Source: Planctomycetota bacterium
Lineage (GTDB): Bacteria > Planctomycetota > UBA1135 > GCA-002686595
Direction: 5' to 3'
Assembly: GCA_016220085.1 (NCBI GenBank)
Contig: JACRIN010000019.1
Span: 1 to 64,000, forward strand
Length of the DNA: 64,000 bases
Both the position numbers and the translations under genes were made by a program. The notes under the pieces are model-generated. The model did no database searches, had not been told where the DNA came from, and saw only the letters and a list, made by a program, of their open reading frames with translations. Below, in pieces: positions 8,952-21,501 of this stretch (positions are counted from its first letter, which is position 1; each line of letters begins with the position of its first letter).

Positions 8952-11399
8952 TCAGCTCGTCGCCGCGCGCGGCGCGAGCCCGCGCGAGAGCACGTACGCG
9001 ACCAGGGCGAGCACGTAGCACGCGCTGCCGGCCCAGAACGTCGCCGTGATGCCGAACGCGAGCGAAATCGCGAGCGCGACGACGCTCGCGCAGACGCCGG
9101 CCGCGCCGTTGATGCCCCACAGCCACGGGGTGAGACCTTCGCGCTTCGAGTCCGCGAGCTTCATCCCGAGCGGGAACGCCGTGCCGAGCACGAACCCGAG
9201 CGGCAGCAAGAGTCCGGTCGCGACCGCGATCCGCACCGGCGTCGTCGCGGCGGCGAAGTGCTCGATCGCCCACGGCGTCGCCGAGCCGAACAGCACGAGC
9301 ACGACGAGCAGGATCACCAGTCGACCGACGCCGCCGTCGTCGGTGCGGCCCGCGCGGCCGACCAGCGTCGAAAAGCTGCCGACGCCGCTGGAGAGCAGCA
9401 CGGAGAACAGCACGACCGAAAACCCGTAGACCGGATGGCCGAGGAACACGATCAAGCGCTGCATCTGCGAGATCTCGACCAGCATGAAACCGATGCCGAT
9501 CGCGCCGAAGAAGGCGAACAGCGGCCACGCGCCTTGGAGCTCGCCGCGCCGCGTCGTCAGCCAGAGCGGCACCACGATGCAGGCGAGCGTCAGCCCGAAC
9601 ACGACCGCGAGCAACGCCATCAGCAGCGCGACCGCCTTCATGTTGAAGCTCATGTCGCCTTGGCGCCAGAGCTCGGTCTGCAGCGCGTCCTTCAACCGCA
9701 GCATGTGGAAGAAGAACGGCCGATCGTCGGTCGGCGGCGAGATGTCGAGCTCGTACGCGTCGACCGCCGCGTCGAGTTCACGCGTGGTCAGGAAGTTCTC
9801 GAGCAACGGATCCTTCGACACGCGCGGCGAGATCACGAGGTTGAACTCGTACTTCATCGCGAGCTGGTCGAGCGTGTTCAGGTCGTCCTCGGTCAGAGGC
9901 TCCTTCGAGAGCAGCATCGTGCCGACGCCGGCCGAGTCGCTTTCGCCCGGGACTCCGCCGGAGATCAGGTGCGTGAAGATGACGACATGCGCTCGCGGAT
10001 CGTCGATGCCCGACTCGCGCAGCGCCGCGTTCGCGAGCGTCGCGAGGCGGTAGATCTCGCCCGGGCGATCGGGGAAGAACCAACGCGAGAACGACAGCAC
10101 GCCGCGCGGCGTGAGCTTGGTCAGGAAGAGCTTCCACGCGTCGAGCGTGTAGAGCGAGTTCTCCGTGAACGTGAACGCGCCGGCCGCGGTCGCCGCCCAC
10201 GTGTCGATCAAGGAGACCTGGAGGATGTCGAAGGTCTGATCGGTGCGCGCGATCCAACTGCGGGCCTCGTCGTTGACGAGCTCGACGCCCGGCCGCTTGT
10301 CGAGGTGCCCGGTGAAGTCGCCGAACTCGACCGTCAGCGCGCGCAAGATGTCGTCGTTGATCTCGACGCCGGTGACCTTCTTCTGGTTGAACGAAAGAGC
10401 CGAGAGCACGTCCCGTCCGCCGCCGACGCCGACCACGAGCACGCTCGAGTCGGGCCGGACGTAATGCACCATGTTGGTGACGTCGTACTGCAGATGATCG
10501 GTCTTCGAGAGGTCGTCCTCGAAGTTGGTCATCACCGTCGCGGCGGTCGCGTCGATGTTGAGGCCGAGCTGCAGCTTGGTTCGCTTGTTCTTCGGATAGA
10601 TCGCGGAGAGCCCCCAACCGGAGGGCGGCGACAACGCCTTCGGGTTCCCGAACACCGCGATGCGCGAGAAGCTGTTCCACTTCTCCCACAGCGGATCGGG
10701 CTCGATCTGGCCCTTCACGTAGGTCAACCGAACCAACGGATCCTGCGCGGCGGCGCGCTGGGCGCCCCAGACGGCGATCGCGGCGCAGAGCACGGCGACC
10801 GCGGTGCCCGCTCGACGCGCGCGGAAGTCGTCCGAGCCGACCCCGAACGCGACGCCGGCCGCCGCGGCAAGGCCGGTGACGCCGAAGACGGCGCTCGGGC
10901 CGTCGACGTGCCCCATCACGAACACGAACGCGATGCACGCGAGCGCCGCGCCGATCAGGTCGACCGCATAGAGCCGGTTGGTTTCGCGCGGGAAGCGCGT
11001 CAACGCGAGCGCCACCGCGATGCCGCTGAACACGAACGGCACGGCGATCACCAGGTACGAGAGCGCGAGCGACCAGACGCCGAGCAACGTCGCCTTGCCG
11101 ATGAACGGCACGGAGAGGTGCGTCAGGAAGCTCGCGATGATCGTCACCGCGAACCAGAGCGAGCTCCGGGCGAGATCGCGCTCGACGTTCTCCGCGCGAT
11201 ACCGCTCCGGCCGCAGGTAGACGATCACCGCGCCGACCGTCATCCCGAACATGGCGACCGAAACCGCCATGAAGGCGAAGTGGTACCACATGGTCACGCT
11301 GAAGATCCGCGTGAGCAGCAGCTCGTAGAAGAGCGTCGCCAGCGTGACGAGGAAGAGCCCGACGTACGTGGAAGACTTGGCTCGCGGCGCGACGGTCAT
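8952..11399 (-). CDS. Polytopic membrane protein with central spermidine-synthase-like Rossmann methyltransferase-fold domain
   Basis: N- and C-terminal multi-TM blocks; central VLVVGVGGGRDVLSALSFNQKKVTGVEINDDILRAL. Confidence 0.8.
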   Translation of the reverse strand: MTVAPRAKSSTYVGLFLVTLATLFYELLLTRIFSVTMWYHFAFMAVSVAMFGMTVGAVIVYLRPERYRAENVERDLARSSLWFAVTIIASFLTHLSVPFIGKATLLGVWSLALSYLVIAVPFVFSGIAVALALTRFPRETNRLYAVDLIGAALACIAFVFVMGHVDGPSAVFGVTGLAAAAGVAFGVGSDDFRARRAGTAVAVLCAAIAVWGAQRAAAQDPLVRLTYVKGQIEPDPLWEKWNSFSRIAVFGNPKALSPPSGWGLSAIYPKNKRTKLQLGLNIDATAATVMTNFEDDLSKTDHLQYDVTNMVHYVRPDSSVLVVGVGGGRDVLSALSFNQKKVTGVEINDDILRALTVEFGDFTGHLDKRPGVELVNDEARSWIARTDQTFDILQVSLIDTWAATAAGAFTFTENSLYTLDAWKLFLTKLTPRGVLSFSRWFFPDRPGEIYRLATLANAALRESGIDDPRAHVVIFTHLISGGVPGESDSAGVGTMLLSKEPLTEDDLNTLDQLAMKYEFNLVISPRVSKDPLLENFLTTRELDAAVDAYELDISPPTDDRPFFFHMLRLKDALQTELWRQGDMSFNMKAVALLMALLAVVFGLTLACIVVPLWLTTRRGELQGAWPLFAFFGAIGIGFMLVEISQMQRLIVFLGHPVYGFSVVLFSVLLSSGVGSFSTLVGRAGRTDDGGVGRLVILLVVLVLFGSATPWAIEHFAAATTPVRIAVATGLLLPLGFVLGTAFPLGMKLADSKREGLTPWLWGINGAAGVCASVVALAISLAFGITATFWAGSACYVLALVAYVLSRGLAPRAATS

Positions 11400-11529
11400 C
11401 GTGGGGCGTGGGACCTTGGGGCTGCGCCGCGTGCCGGCGCTCGAAACGGGCCCGACATTCTACGGGTCCGAACGCACCGCGTCCCGAGGGGCTCGCGCCG
11501 CGCCGAGGATGACGGAAGGAAAATCCGTC

Positions 11530-13257
11530 TCAGGGCGCGAGGTCGAGCACGCGGAACGCGCCGAACGTCCGCGGCGGACGGCCGCGCGCGCCGACGAGCT
11601 CGGCCAAGGCCGGAAATTGCTCCAGCCGTCGCTTGGTGAACGTCTCCTCGCCCTGCAGCACGAGCCAACGCGCTCGCCCGTCCAGGAACGGCGCGGCCCA
11701 TCGCGCGTCGAACGCCGCGAACGCCGGATCGTCGGGCCACGGCATCGAGAGACCCGGGTGGAGCCAGAGACACGGCTCGAGCGGCTCCTTGCGCGCCAAC
11801 GCGTGCAGGATCGTGAAGTCGCCGAGCAACACGAAGCCGTCGGTCTCCGCGCGCAGGAACGCGGCGAGCTCCGCGAAGTCGCGGGCCTCGACCGGGAAGC
11901 TCGGCGGCAGATTCCACGCGAGGAACGCGAGCTCGCTCGGCAAGTGCGGCGCGGCCTCGGCGGCGCGCTCGGGCGAGAAGACGAGGTCGTTGACGAGCCG
12001 CGTGCGGTTGACCTCGCACTCGAACCTCCACGCGTCGCGCGCGGCGAGCAACGCGAGCGCCAGGCCGATGGCGCTCCCGGCGATCCCACCGACACCTCTC
12101 CCGGCGCCGCGCCCGGCGACCGACGCGGGCGAACAGCCGCCGCCGTTGCCGCCGCCGTTGCTGACACCCTTGCCGGCGCCCGACCCCGCGCGCTGCGACG
12201 CCCCGTCACCGAGTCCGCGCACGCCCGCGTGCACCAGCCCGACCGCGAGGAACGCGAACGGCACGCCGTTCTGCCATTGGTTGCCCGCGAACGCGACGAA
12301 GCCGACGCAGGTCCAGATCGCCGCGGTCGCGAGCGACCACGCCGCCGCGGCGCCGAGCCAGGCCGCTCGTCGCTCGCGCGAAATCGCCGCGACGACGAAC
12401 GCGACGAGCGCGAGCGCGGGCGCCGCGGCATGCGTGTAGAGCGACAGCAAGCCCGATTCGCCGACGGTGTGCTGCACGCGGCCGAAGAACTTCGCCGCGG
12501 TGTCGACGAAGCGCAGCTTGAACGCGCCTTCGGCCCGCGGCAGGCGCCACGCGTAGTCGAACGCGAGCCCGGCGTCGACGCCGGCGAGCCACGCGACGAG
12601 CGCGAGCCCGGCGACGATCGCGAGCGCGGTGACGACGAGCGTCACGACCGCCGACCGGCGCGGCGCGCGCGCTCCGCACGCGAAGATCACCAGCACCACC
12701 GGCAACGCGAACACCGCCGGGATCTGCTTCGAGAGCGCCGCGGCGGCGAGCGCGAGCACCGCCGCGGCCCAAAGGACGTTCGCGCGCCGCGTCGCGGGCT
12801 CCGCCGCCGTCGCCCAGACCGCGGCAACCAGCGCGGCGAGCGAGAACAGGAAGCTCTCCTGCTCCATGTAAGGCACGCCGATCGGCGGATAGAAGACGAC
12901 CGCCGACGCCGCGGCGTAGAGCCACGCGAACGGCCGCTCGAGCGCGAACCGGCGCAGCAACGCATAGACGAGCAACGCGAACGCGCCGTTGGCGAGCGCC
13001 GCGTGCAGCACGTACGCGAACCACGTCGGTCCGAGCAGCGCGAAGAGCGGCGCTTGCAGGTACATCGGCGCGAGCCCGTTCGGCGTCGTGAAGTCGCGAT
13101 ACGGGACTTGACCGCAGAGCACCCGCCACGCGCCGTCGAAGACGATCGAGTGGTCGAGCGGCATGTAGCCCTTGCGTCCGTCGACGCACGCGAGCGCGAC
13201 GGCGAAGACGAACAGGGCGGCGAGCGAGCCGAGCACCAGCGCGCGCACGCGGTTCAT
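11530..13257 (-). CDS. Polytopic membrane protein, glycosyltransferase 39/87-like
   Basis: MNRVRALVLGSLAALFVFAVALACVDGRKGYMPLDHSIVFDGAWRVLCGQVPYRDFTTPNGL...; many TM segments; family call from overall pattern only. Confidence 0.6.
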   Translation of the reverse strand: MNRVRALVLGSLAALFVFAVALACVDGRKGYMPLDHSIVFDGAWRVLCGQVPYRDFTTPNGLAPMYLQAPLFALLGPTWFAYVLHAALANGAFALLVYALLRRFALERPFAWLYAAASAVVFYPPIGVPYMEQESFLFSLAALVAAVWATAAEPATRRANVLWAAAVLALAAAALSKQIPAVFALPVVLVIFACGARAPRRSAVVTLVVTALAIVAGLALVAWLAGVDAGLAFDYAWRLPRAEGAFKLRFVDTAAKFFGRVQHTVGESGLLSLYTHAAAPALALVAFVVAAISRERRAAWLGAAAAWSLATAAIWTCVGFVAFAGNQWQNGVPFAFLAVGLVHAGVRGLGDGASQRAGSGAGKGVSNGGGNGGGCSPASVAGRGAGRGVGGIAGSAIGLALALLAARDAWRFECEVNRTRLVNDLVFSPERAAEAAPHLPSELAFLAWNLPPSFPVEARDFAELAAFLRAETDGFVLLGDFTILHALARKEPLEPCLWLHPGLSMPWPDDPAFAAFDARWAAPFLDGRARWLVLQGEETFTKRRLEQFPALAELVGARGRPPRTFGAFRVLDLAP

Positions 13258-13367
13258 CCGCTGGGCTCCACGTGTCGTCGGCTCGCGCTCCGCATGCTCG
13301 GCGGGAAGAGTGTACGCCGAGGAGCCGCGCGACGAGGCATGTCGCGGCCGAGCTCGCTCACTCGCGC

Positions 13368-13427
13368 GCTCGTTCGCCGGCTCGGTCGCCGGCTCGTTCG
13401 CCCGCTCGTTCGCCCGCTCGGTCGCGG
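13368..13427. repeat. 12-bp tandem repeat (gctcgttcgccg), about 5 units
   Basis: Direct reading: gctcgttcgccg/gctcggtcgccg/gctcgttcgccc/gctcgttcgccc/gctcggtcgcgg, between two genes. Confidence 0.85.
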
Positions 13428-13583
13428 TCCGCGCCGCGTCGGAAAGCGGACTCGTTCGCCGGCCGCTCGCCCGGGCCGCGCCGCGCGCGCTCGTCCTCGA
13501 AGATTCCCCCGCCGACGGCACGTCCGCGCGCGACGACTCCGAATCCGAGTCGTTTCCGGACACCAACGCCCTCGCCGGGTCGC

Positions 13584-16280
<2,697 letters not shown>

Positions 16281-16297
16281 GCTCGCAGGTTACGAGC

Positions 16298-16747
16298 TCA
16301 GCGGCCGCAGCAGCTATCGAACCGCATCGGGTCGTCGTGCGGCACTTCGGGCTTGAGGCACAGATCCTCTTCCTCGTGCATCTCCTTGCGGAGCTCGTCG
16401 AAGAACGCGCGGAGCTTGGCGACGTGCTCGTGGGGCGTCGTGTGCAAGAGGAGCTTCGAGAGCGCCTCGATGCGCGCGCGCTGGTCGACGTGCTCCTTGT
16501 CCATCCGATCGACGATCGCCTTCTTGCCGTCCTCGGTGAGCACCGGGCGCAGGAGCTTGTCCTCGTTCTCGATGTGGTGCCAGAAGCGCGCGTAGAACGC
16601 GGTGAGCAGACCTTCGAGCTCGCCGGCGCTCGCGCGACGGATGCGCTCCATGCGTTCGAGCGCGGTTTCGATCTCCTGAGCGCGGCGACGCAGCTCATCG
16701 TGTTCCGAGAGGATCATCTGGCGGATCCCGTACGACTTGACCGACAT
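16298..16747 (-). CDS. Hemerythrin HHE-domain protein
   Basis: SEHDELRRRAQEIE...FWHHIENEDKLLRPVLTEDGKKAIVDRMDKEHVDQRARI...EMHEEEDLC. Confidence 0.82.
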   Translation of the reverse strand: MSVKSYGIRQMILSEHDELRRRAQEIETALERMERIRRASAGELEGLLTAFYARFWHHIENEDKLLRPVLTEDGKKAIVDRMDKEHVDQRARIEALSKLLLHTTPHEHVAKLRAFFDELRKEMHEEEDLCLKPEVPHDDPMRFDSCCGR

Positions 16748-16881
16748 GGCAACCTCCGAAAGGGCGCGGGGAACGATCGAACGTCCGTACGGATTGTCGG
16801 CGCCCGTCCACGCACTCGGACATGGGCCCAAGAGAGCACCCCGCGTGCGCCGATCGTCGGTGGCGTTTTCGCGCGGACGAG

Positions 16882-17063
16882 CTATCACCCCGCCATGAAC
16901 GCGCGTGCCGCCGCGTTCGCGCCCTCGACCAGCGGGTCGGGCCACAAACCGAGCAGCACCACCGCCGCCGGACAGATCCCGATCGCCGCGCGCAAGGCGA
17001 GGCCCGAATGGATGCGCGCGTCGCTCGTGTCCTCCGCCATGAACGTCGAGCGCGCGACCGACA
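16882..17063 (-). pseudogene. Duplicated fragment of the nuoN 3' end
   Basis: 182 bp aligning without gaps to 18527-18708, with 8 mismatches by eye; translation LSVARSTFMAEDTSDARIHSGLALRAAIGICPAAVVLLGLWPDPLVEGANAAARAFMAG. Confidence 0.93.
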
Positions 17064-17113
17064 ACGGCCGCTGCAACGACTTGTTGTCCTCAGGAACCAC
17101 GCTGCCGTGCCCC

Positions 17114-17686
17114 CTAACCGGACCCGCCCGGACCCATCCGTTGCTCGCACTCGAGGACGTAGTGACCACTTCCGCCATCGTGCTTCCACGCATCCGTCGC
17201 CGGAACCTCGATGAAGCTCTCTCGACTGGAATCTCGCGTCCTGAACTTCCGCCCGTGGGGGTCAGATTCCTCCTTCCAGGGTGTGGTTTCGAGCAGGATG
17301 CGTCGGATGAACCACTGCCGAAATAGGTCGGGCATTCCCCTCACCTCCTTGAGGCGCTCGAAGTAGAAAAAAGGGGCAACGCCAAGATAGAAGCGCCCGC
17401 TGACAACAGTTCCTGGTTTGGCCCAGCTTGGCGGTTTCGCCTCTTGGAAGGCAAGCACCCCGAAGTCGACAACCCACGCGGCGTCGGAGCAGAACACGAT
17501 CGTGCCAACCGCGTCGTGTCGAGCGTTACCGACATGAGCCAGCCGGGGAATCGACGACGCGTCGGGAGCCACGACCACATCGTGCGGGTAGAACTCGAGT
17601 GCAAACCGATATTCTCGGCCAACCTCGAAGTCCTCGTAGTTGCCGTCCTGGATGATCCAAGCCGCCAAGCCGATGTGAAACGTCAT
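17114..17686 (-). CDS. Hypothetical protein
   Basis: MTFHIGLAAWIIQDGNYEDFEVGREYRFALEFYPHDVV... Uninterrupted ORF with protein-like composition, lies between the nuoN-end repeats. Confidence 0.65.
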   Translation of the reverse strand: MTFHIGLAAWIIQDGNYEDFEVGREYRFALEFYPHDVVVAPDASSIPRLAHVGNARHDAVGTIVFCSDAAWVVDFGVLAFQEAKPPSWAKPGTVVSGRFYLGVAPFFYFERLKEVRGMPDLFRQWFIRRILLETTPWKEESDPHGRKFRTRDSSRESFIEVPATDAWKHDGGSGHYVLECEQRMGPGGSG

Positions 17687-17796
17687 TTGATCGCCGTCCC
17701 GTCGACCGGTGTCGCGCCGCTCCGCGAGCCGCATTGGCGCAGGGCACGCACGGGCTCGACTCGCGGCGACCTGGACCCCGCCACCTCGCGATTATG

Positions 17797-18276
17797 TCAA
17801 ATTCCAGGCCTCGGCGTCAGCGCCGAGAGCGCGGCCTCGTACTCCCCGCGATCGAACTCGAAGGGACCGAATCCAGCGTAGCTCCACTGGCGACGCGCGG
17901 GGTGCCGCGCAGCACGATACGGCTGCTCGAAGTCGAGCCACGTCACGCGCTCCTCGCTGACCTGGATCCGACAAACGAGCGGCCAGCAGCCCGGCTCGCC
18001 GCATTCGCAGCCGAGTACCTGGATCCTGTCCCCGTATCGGTAGAGGTCCCACGACGGTTCACCAAGGAAGTGTCGGGACGGCGGCACGACGCGATCCGGA
18101 GCGAGCCCTCGGTACTGACCGGCGAGCCCGGGTGCAGCTTCGGCCTCGGCGTACGGTCGTTCGTGAGCACCAACGAGCTCGACGAAGTCCGTGCCGTTGA
18201 CGGTGACGACGATCGCGCCCGTTGAACGCGCCGGGTCCGTGAAGCGGAGCTCGAACTGCACTCGATCCAGCGCCAT
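17797..18276 (-). CDS. Hypothetical protein with CECGEPGCWPL motif
   Basis: MALDRVQFELRFTDPARSTGAIVVTVNGTDFVELV...DRIQVLGCECGEPGCWPLVCRIQVSEERVTWLDFEQPYR...WSYAGFGPFEFDRGEYEAAL; looks like a conserved bacterial family. Confidence 0.7.
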   Translation of the reverse strand: MALDRVQFELRFTDPARSTGAIVVTVNGTDFVELVGAHERPYAEAEAAPGLAGQYRGLAPDRVVPPSRHFLGEPSWDLYRYGDRIQVLGCECGEPGCWPLVCRIQVSEERVTWLDFEQPYRAARHPARRQWSYAGFGPFEFDRGEYEAALSALTPRPGI

Positions 18277-18526
18277 TCCTGCAGACTAGCGTTCTTCGTC
18301 AGCGCCTGCGCGCCGCGACGGAAGCTGCAGGCTCGCGTCGGATACCGAGTGGTAGGCCACTCTCGAGGGCGCACGGCCGCTCTGCGTTCGTCGCGCGATT
18401 GCAGATCGGCGTTGGATGACTTGCGACGGGGATCTTGCAGGCGCAACGGTCGAGCAACTCGCGACTCGGGCTTCCAACGCGTGGTCGGCCCCAGTGCATT
18501 CCGCGTGCGGCGCCCGCTCTACCGCT

Positions 18527-19963
18527 CTATCGCCCCGCCATGAACGCGCGCGCCGCCGCGTTGGCGCCCTCGACCAGCGGGTCGGGCCACAAACCGAACA
18601 GCACCACCGCCGCCAGACAGATCCCGATCGCCGCGCGCAAGGCGAGGCCCGAGTGGATGCGCGCGTCGCTCGTGCCCTCCGCCATGAACGTCGAGCGTGC
18701 GACCGACAGGTAGTAGAAGAGTCCCACCACCGCGAGCACGATGCCGATGAGCACCGGGACGATGAGGCCGGCTCGATACGCTTCCAGGAACACGAAGAGC
18801 TTCGCCCAGAAGCCGATCACGAACGGGATCCCCGCGAGCGACAGCAGGAACACCAGCAGCGCGCCGCCGAGCCACGGCGAGCGCCGCGACAGGCCGCTCA
18901 TCTGCGCGATTCCGTGCCCGCCCATGTTCTCCGCCGCCGCGTGCACGACCAGGAACAGCCCGAGGTTCGTGAACACGTACGCCGCGATGAAGAAGAGCGC
19001 CATCGCGAGCCCCTGCTCGGTCGCCGCCGCGAGCGCGATCAGCACGTAGCCGATCTGCGCGATGCCGGAGAAGCCGAGCAGTCGCCGCGAATCCGTCTGC
19101 GGCAGCGCGAACAGGTTGCCGACCGCCATGCTCGCGACCGAGAGCAGCACGATCGCCGGGCCCCACAGCTCGTGCGAGCCGATCCAACCGGTCGACATCA
19201 GGATCACGCACAACGCGGCGAGACCGCCGGCCTTCGGCGCGACCGAGAGGAACGACACGAACGGCGTCGGCGCGCCTTGGTACGTGTCGGGCACCCAGAA
19301 GTGGAAGGGCACGGCGCCGAGCTTGAAGCCGAAGCCCGCGATGATCATCAGCAACCCGACCGACGCGAGCGGCGACGGCTGGACTCCTTGCCCGATCATC
19401 GTCGAGCCCGAGAGCCCGACGAGCAACGCGAGGCCGAAGAACGTGAAGGTCGAGCTCGCCGCGCCGGTGACGAAGAGCTTGAGCGCGGCTTCGGCGGCGA
19501 GCTTCGGCGAATCGGGCTCGCCGTCGTTCTTGGCGTAGCCCGCGAGGACGTACAGCGGCACGCCCATCAGCTCGAACGCGACGACGAGCAACACCCAATC
19601 GCGCGCGCCGGGAAGCAGCATCATCCCGACCAGGCTGAAGAGCACGAGCGCGTAGTACTCGGCCTGGCGGCGCGACGCGCGCTGCTCCAGCCAGTCGATC
19701 GACCCGAGGATCCCGAGGATCGCGGCGACGAGGAACACGCGCTTGAAGAACAGCACCCACGCGTCGGACACGTACGCGCCGTGCGGCGTGACGCCCACGA
19801 CGTCGACGAAGAACGACGCCGCGAGCACGCCGGTGAGCGCCGCGACGACCAGCCAGCCGAGGCTCTTCCCGCGCAGCGAGAGCAGCGCGTCGACGAGCAT
19901 CACCGCGGCCGCGATCGCGACGACGGCGAGGTCGAGGGAGAGGACGTGGATCCAGGAGTTCAC
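18527..19963 (-). CDS. nuoN: NADH-quinone oxidoreductase subunit N
   Basis: VNSWIHVLSLDLAVVAIAAAVMLVDALLSLRG...; GVPLYVLAGYAKND, ASSTFTFFGLALL, GAVPFHFWVPDTYQGAPTPFVSFLSVAPKAGGLA. GTG start in a GTGA overlap with nuoM. Confidence 0.93.
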   Translation of the reverse strand: MNSWIHVLSLDLAVVAIAAAVMLVDALLSLRGKSLGWLVVAALTGVLAASFFVDVVGVTPHGAYVSDAWVLFFKRVFLVAAILGILGSIDWLEQRASRRQAEYYALVLFSLVGMMLLPGARDWVLLVVAFELMGVPLYVLAGYAKNDGEPDSPKLAAEAALKLFVTGAASSTFTFFGLALLVGLSGSTMIGQGVQPSPLASVGLLMIIAGFGFKLGAVPFHFWVPDTYQGAPTPFVSFLSVAPKAGGLAALCVILMSTGWIGSHELWGPAIVLLSVASMAVGNLFALPQTDSRRLLGFSGIAQIGYVLIALAAATEQGLAMALFFIAAYVFTNLGLFLVVHAAAENMGGHGIAQMSGLSRRSPWLGGALLVFLLSLAGIPFVIGFWAKLFVFLEAYRAGLIVPVLIGIVLAVVGLFYYLSVARSTFMAEGTSDARIHSGLALRAAIGICLAAVVLFGLWPDPLVEGANAAARAFMAGR

Positions 19964-21501
19964 TTCGACACCTCCGCGACGGTGGTGACGCGCTGCAGGA
20001 ACGTCGCGCTCGCTCCGTCGATCGAATCGAGCAGGAAGCGCGGCCAGAAACCGAACAGCACCAGCGCGGAGCCGAGCACCAGCGGCGCCGCCCACTCGGT
20101 CTTGCGCGCGTCCGCCAGGTGCGCGTACTCACCTTGCGGCACCGGACCCCAGAAGATCGTCTTGCACGCGCGCAGTACGTACACCGCGGTGACGAACGCG
20201 CCGAGCACGCCCGGGATCGTCCACCACCAATGTTGGCTCTGCGCCGCGCCGACGAACACCAGGAACTCCGCGACGAAGCCCGCGGTGCCCGGCAGGCCGA
20301 GCGACGACAGGCACGCCAGCGTGAAGAACGCCGCGACCACCGGCATCGGATGCGCGAAGCCGCCCATCTTGGCGATCGCTCGCGTGTGCGCGCGCTCGTA
20401 CACGAGGCCGACGAGCGCGAAGAAGAGCCCGGTCATGATCCCGTGCGCGAACATCTGATAGACCGCGCCGTTCCAACCGTTCGGCGTCATCGTCGCCGCG
20501 CCGAGCATCACGACGCCCATGTGGCTGACGCTCGAGTACGCGACGATGTACTTGAGGTCGGTCTGGCTCGCGGCGCAGAACGCGCCGTAGAGGATGTTGA
20601 TCACCGCGACCGTGCCGACGATCGGCGCCCACGTCGCGGCGGCGTCGGGCACGAGCACCATCCCGATCCGCATCACGCCGAACGCGCCGAGCTTCATCAG
20701 CACGCCCGCGTGCAGCATCGACACCGCGGTCGGCGCCGACGCGTGGCCGTCGGGCGACCACGTGTGGAACGGGAAGACGCCGGCGAGCGAGCCGAAGCCG
20801 AGCCACAAGAGCGGGAAGGCCCACATCTGCGTCGTGTGCGAGAAGCTCGCGCGCTCGAGCGCCTGCAGGTCGAACGTCTGCACGCCGGGGCTCGCCCACA
20901 GCATCAACATCGCGACGAGCACCGCCGCCGAGCCGACCAGCAGCATCAACGTCAGCTTCATCGCGGCGTATTCCTTGCCGCCGACCGCGAAGCGCTTCCA
21001 CACGTACTTGAACGGACCGGCGGCGCGCACGTCGTGACTCGCGCCCCAGATGCCGATCAACAGGTACATCGGCAACACGGCGATCTCGTAGAACAGGAAG
21101 AAGACGAAGAGATCCTGGCTGACGAAGACGCCGAACACGCCCGAGACGAGCACGAGCAGCAACAGGAAGAACTCCTTGTCGCGTTTCGGCACCGACCAGC
21201 TCGCGAGCACGCCTGTGAAGATGATGATGCCGGTCAGGATCAGCAGCGCGACGCCCCAGCCGTCGACCGCGAGCTTCAGGTGGATGCCGTAGGACGGCAC
21301 CAGCGGATAGCTCTCGAGCATCTGGAACCCGCCGAGCGCGCGGTCGTACGTGGCCGCGACCACCAGGCTGCCGATCAGCGCCACGGTCGCGCCGACGAGC
21401 GACACCAACCGGATCGCGAGCTTCTGGTCGGGCTTCAGCACCAACAGGCACGCCGCGGCGATCGCCGGAGCCGCCACGATCAGGGAGAGCCAGTGGTTCA
21501 T
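19960..21501 (-). CDS. nuoM: NADH-quinone oxidoreductase subunit M
   Basis: FLFYEIAVLPMYLLIGIWG, GVFPFHTWSPDGHASAPTAVSMLHAGVLMKLGAFGVMRI; last of the L-M-N order. Confidence 0.95.
   Translation of the reverse strand: MNHWLSLIVAAPAIAAACLLVLKPDQKLAIRLVSLVGATVALIGSLVVAATYDRALGGFQMLESYPLVPSYGIHLKLAVDGWGVALLILTGIIIFTGVLASWSVPKRDKEFFLLLLVLVSGVFGVFVSQDLFVFFLFYEIAVLPMYLLIGIWGASHDVRAAGPFKYVWKRFAVGGKEYAAMKLTLMLLVGSAAVLVAMLMLWASPGVQTFDLQALERASFSHTTQMWAFPLLWLGFGSLAGVFPFHTWSPDGHASAPTAVSMLHAGVLMKLGAFGVMRIGMVLVPDAAATWAPIVGTVAVINILYGAFCAASQTDLKYIVAYSSVSHMGVVMLGAATMTPNGWNGAVYQMFAHGIMTGLFFALVGLVYERAHTRAIAKMGGFAHPMPVVAAFFTLACLSSLGLPGTAGFVAEFLVFVGAAQSQHWWWTIPGVLGAFVTAVYVLRACKTIFWGPVPQGEYAHLADARKTEWAAPLVLGSALVLFGFWPRFLLDSIDGASATFLQRVTTVAEVSK

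Noticed and set aside
9258-11639. 793-aa plus-strand ORF
   Set aside because: Antisense to the spermidine-synthase-like gene; charged low-complexity translation typical of shadow ORFs.
16882-18708. Classical integrative element with att sites
   Set aside because: Repeat geometry is suggestive but there is no integrase, transposase, tRNA or terminal inverted repeats, so it was reported only as a duplication with unknown mechanism.
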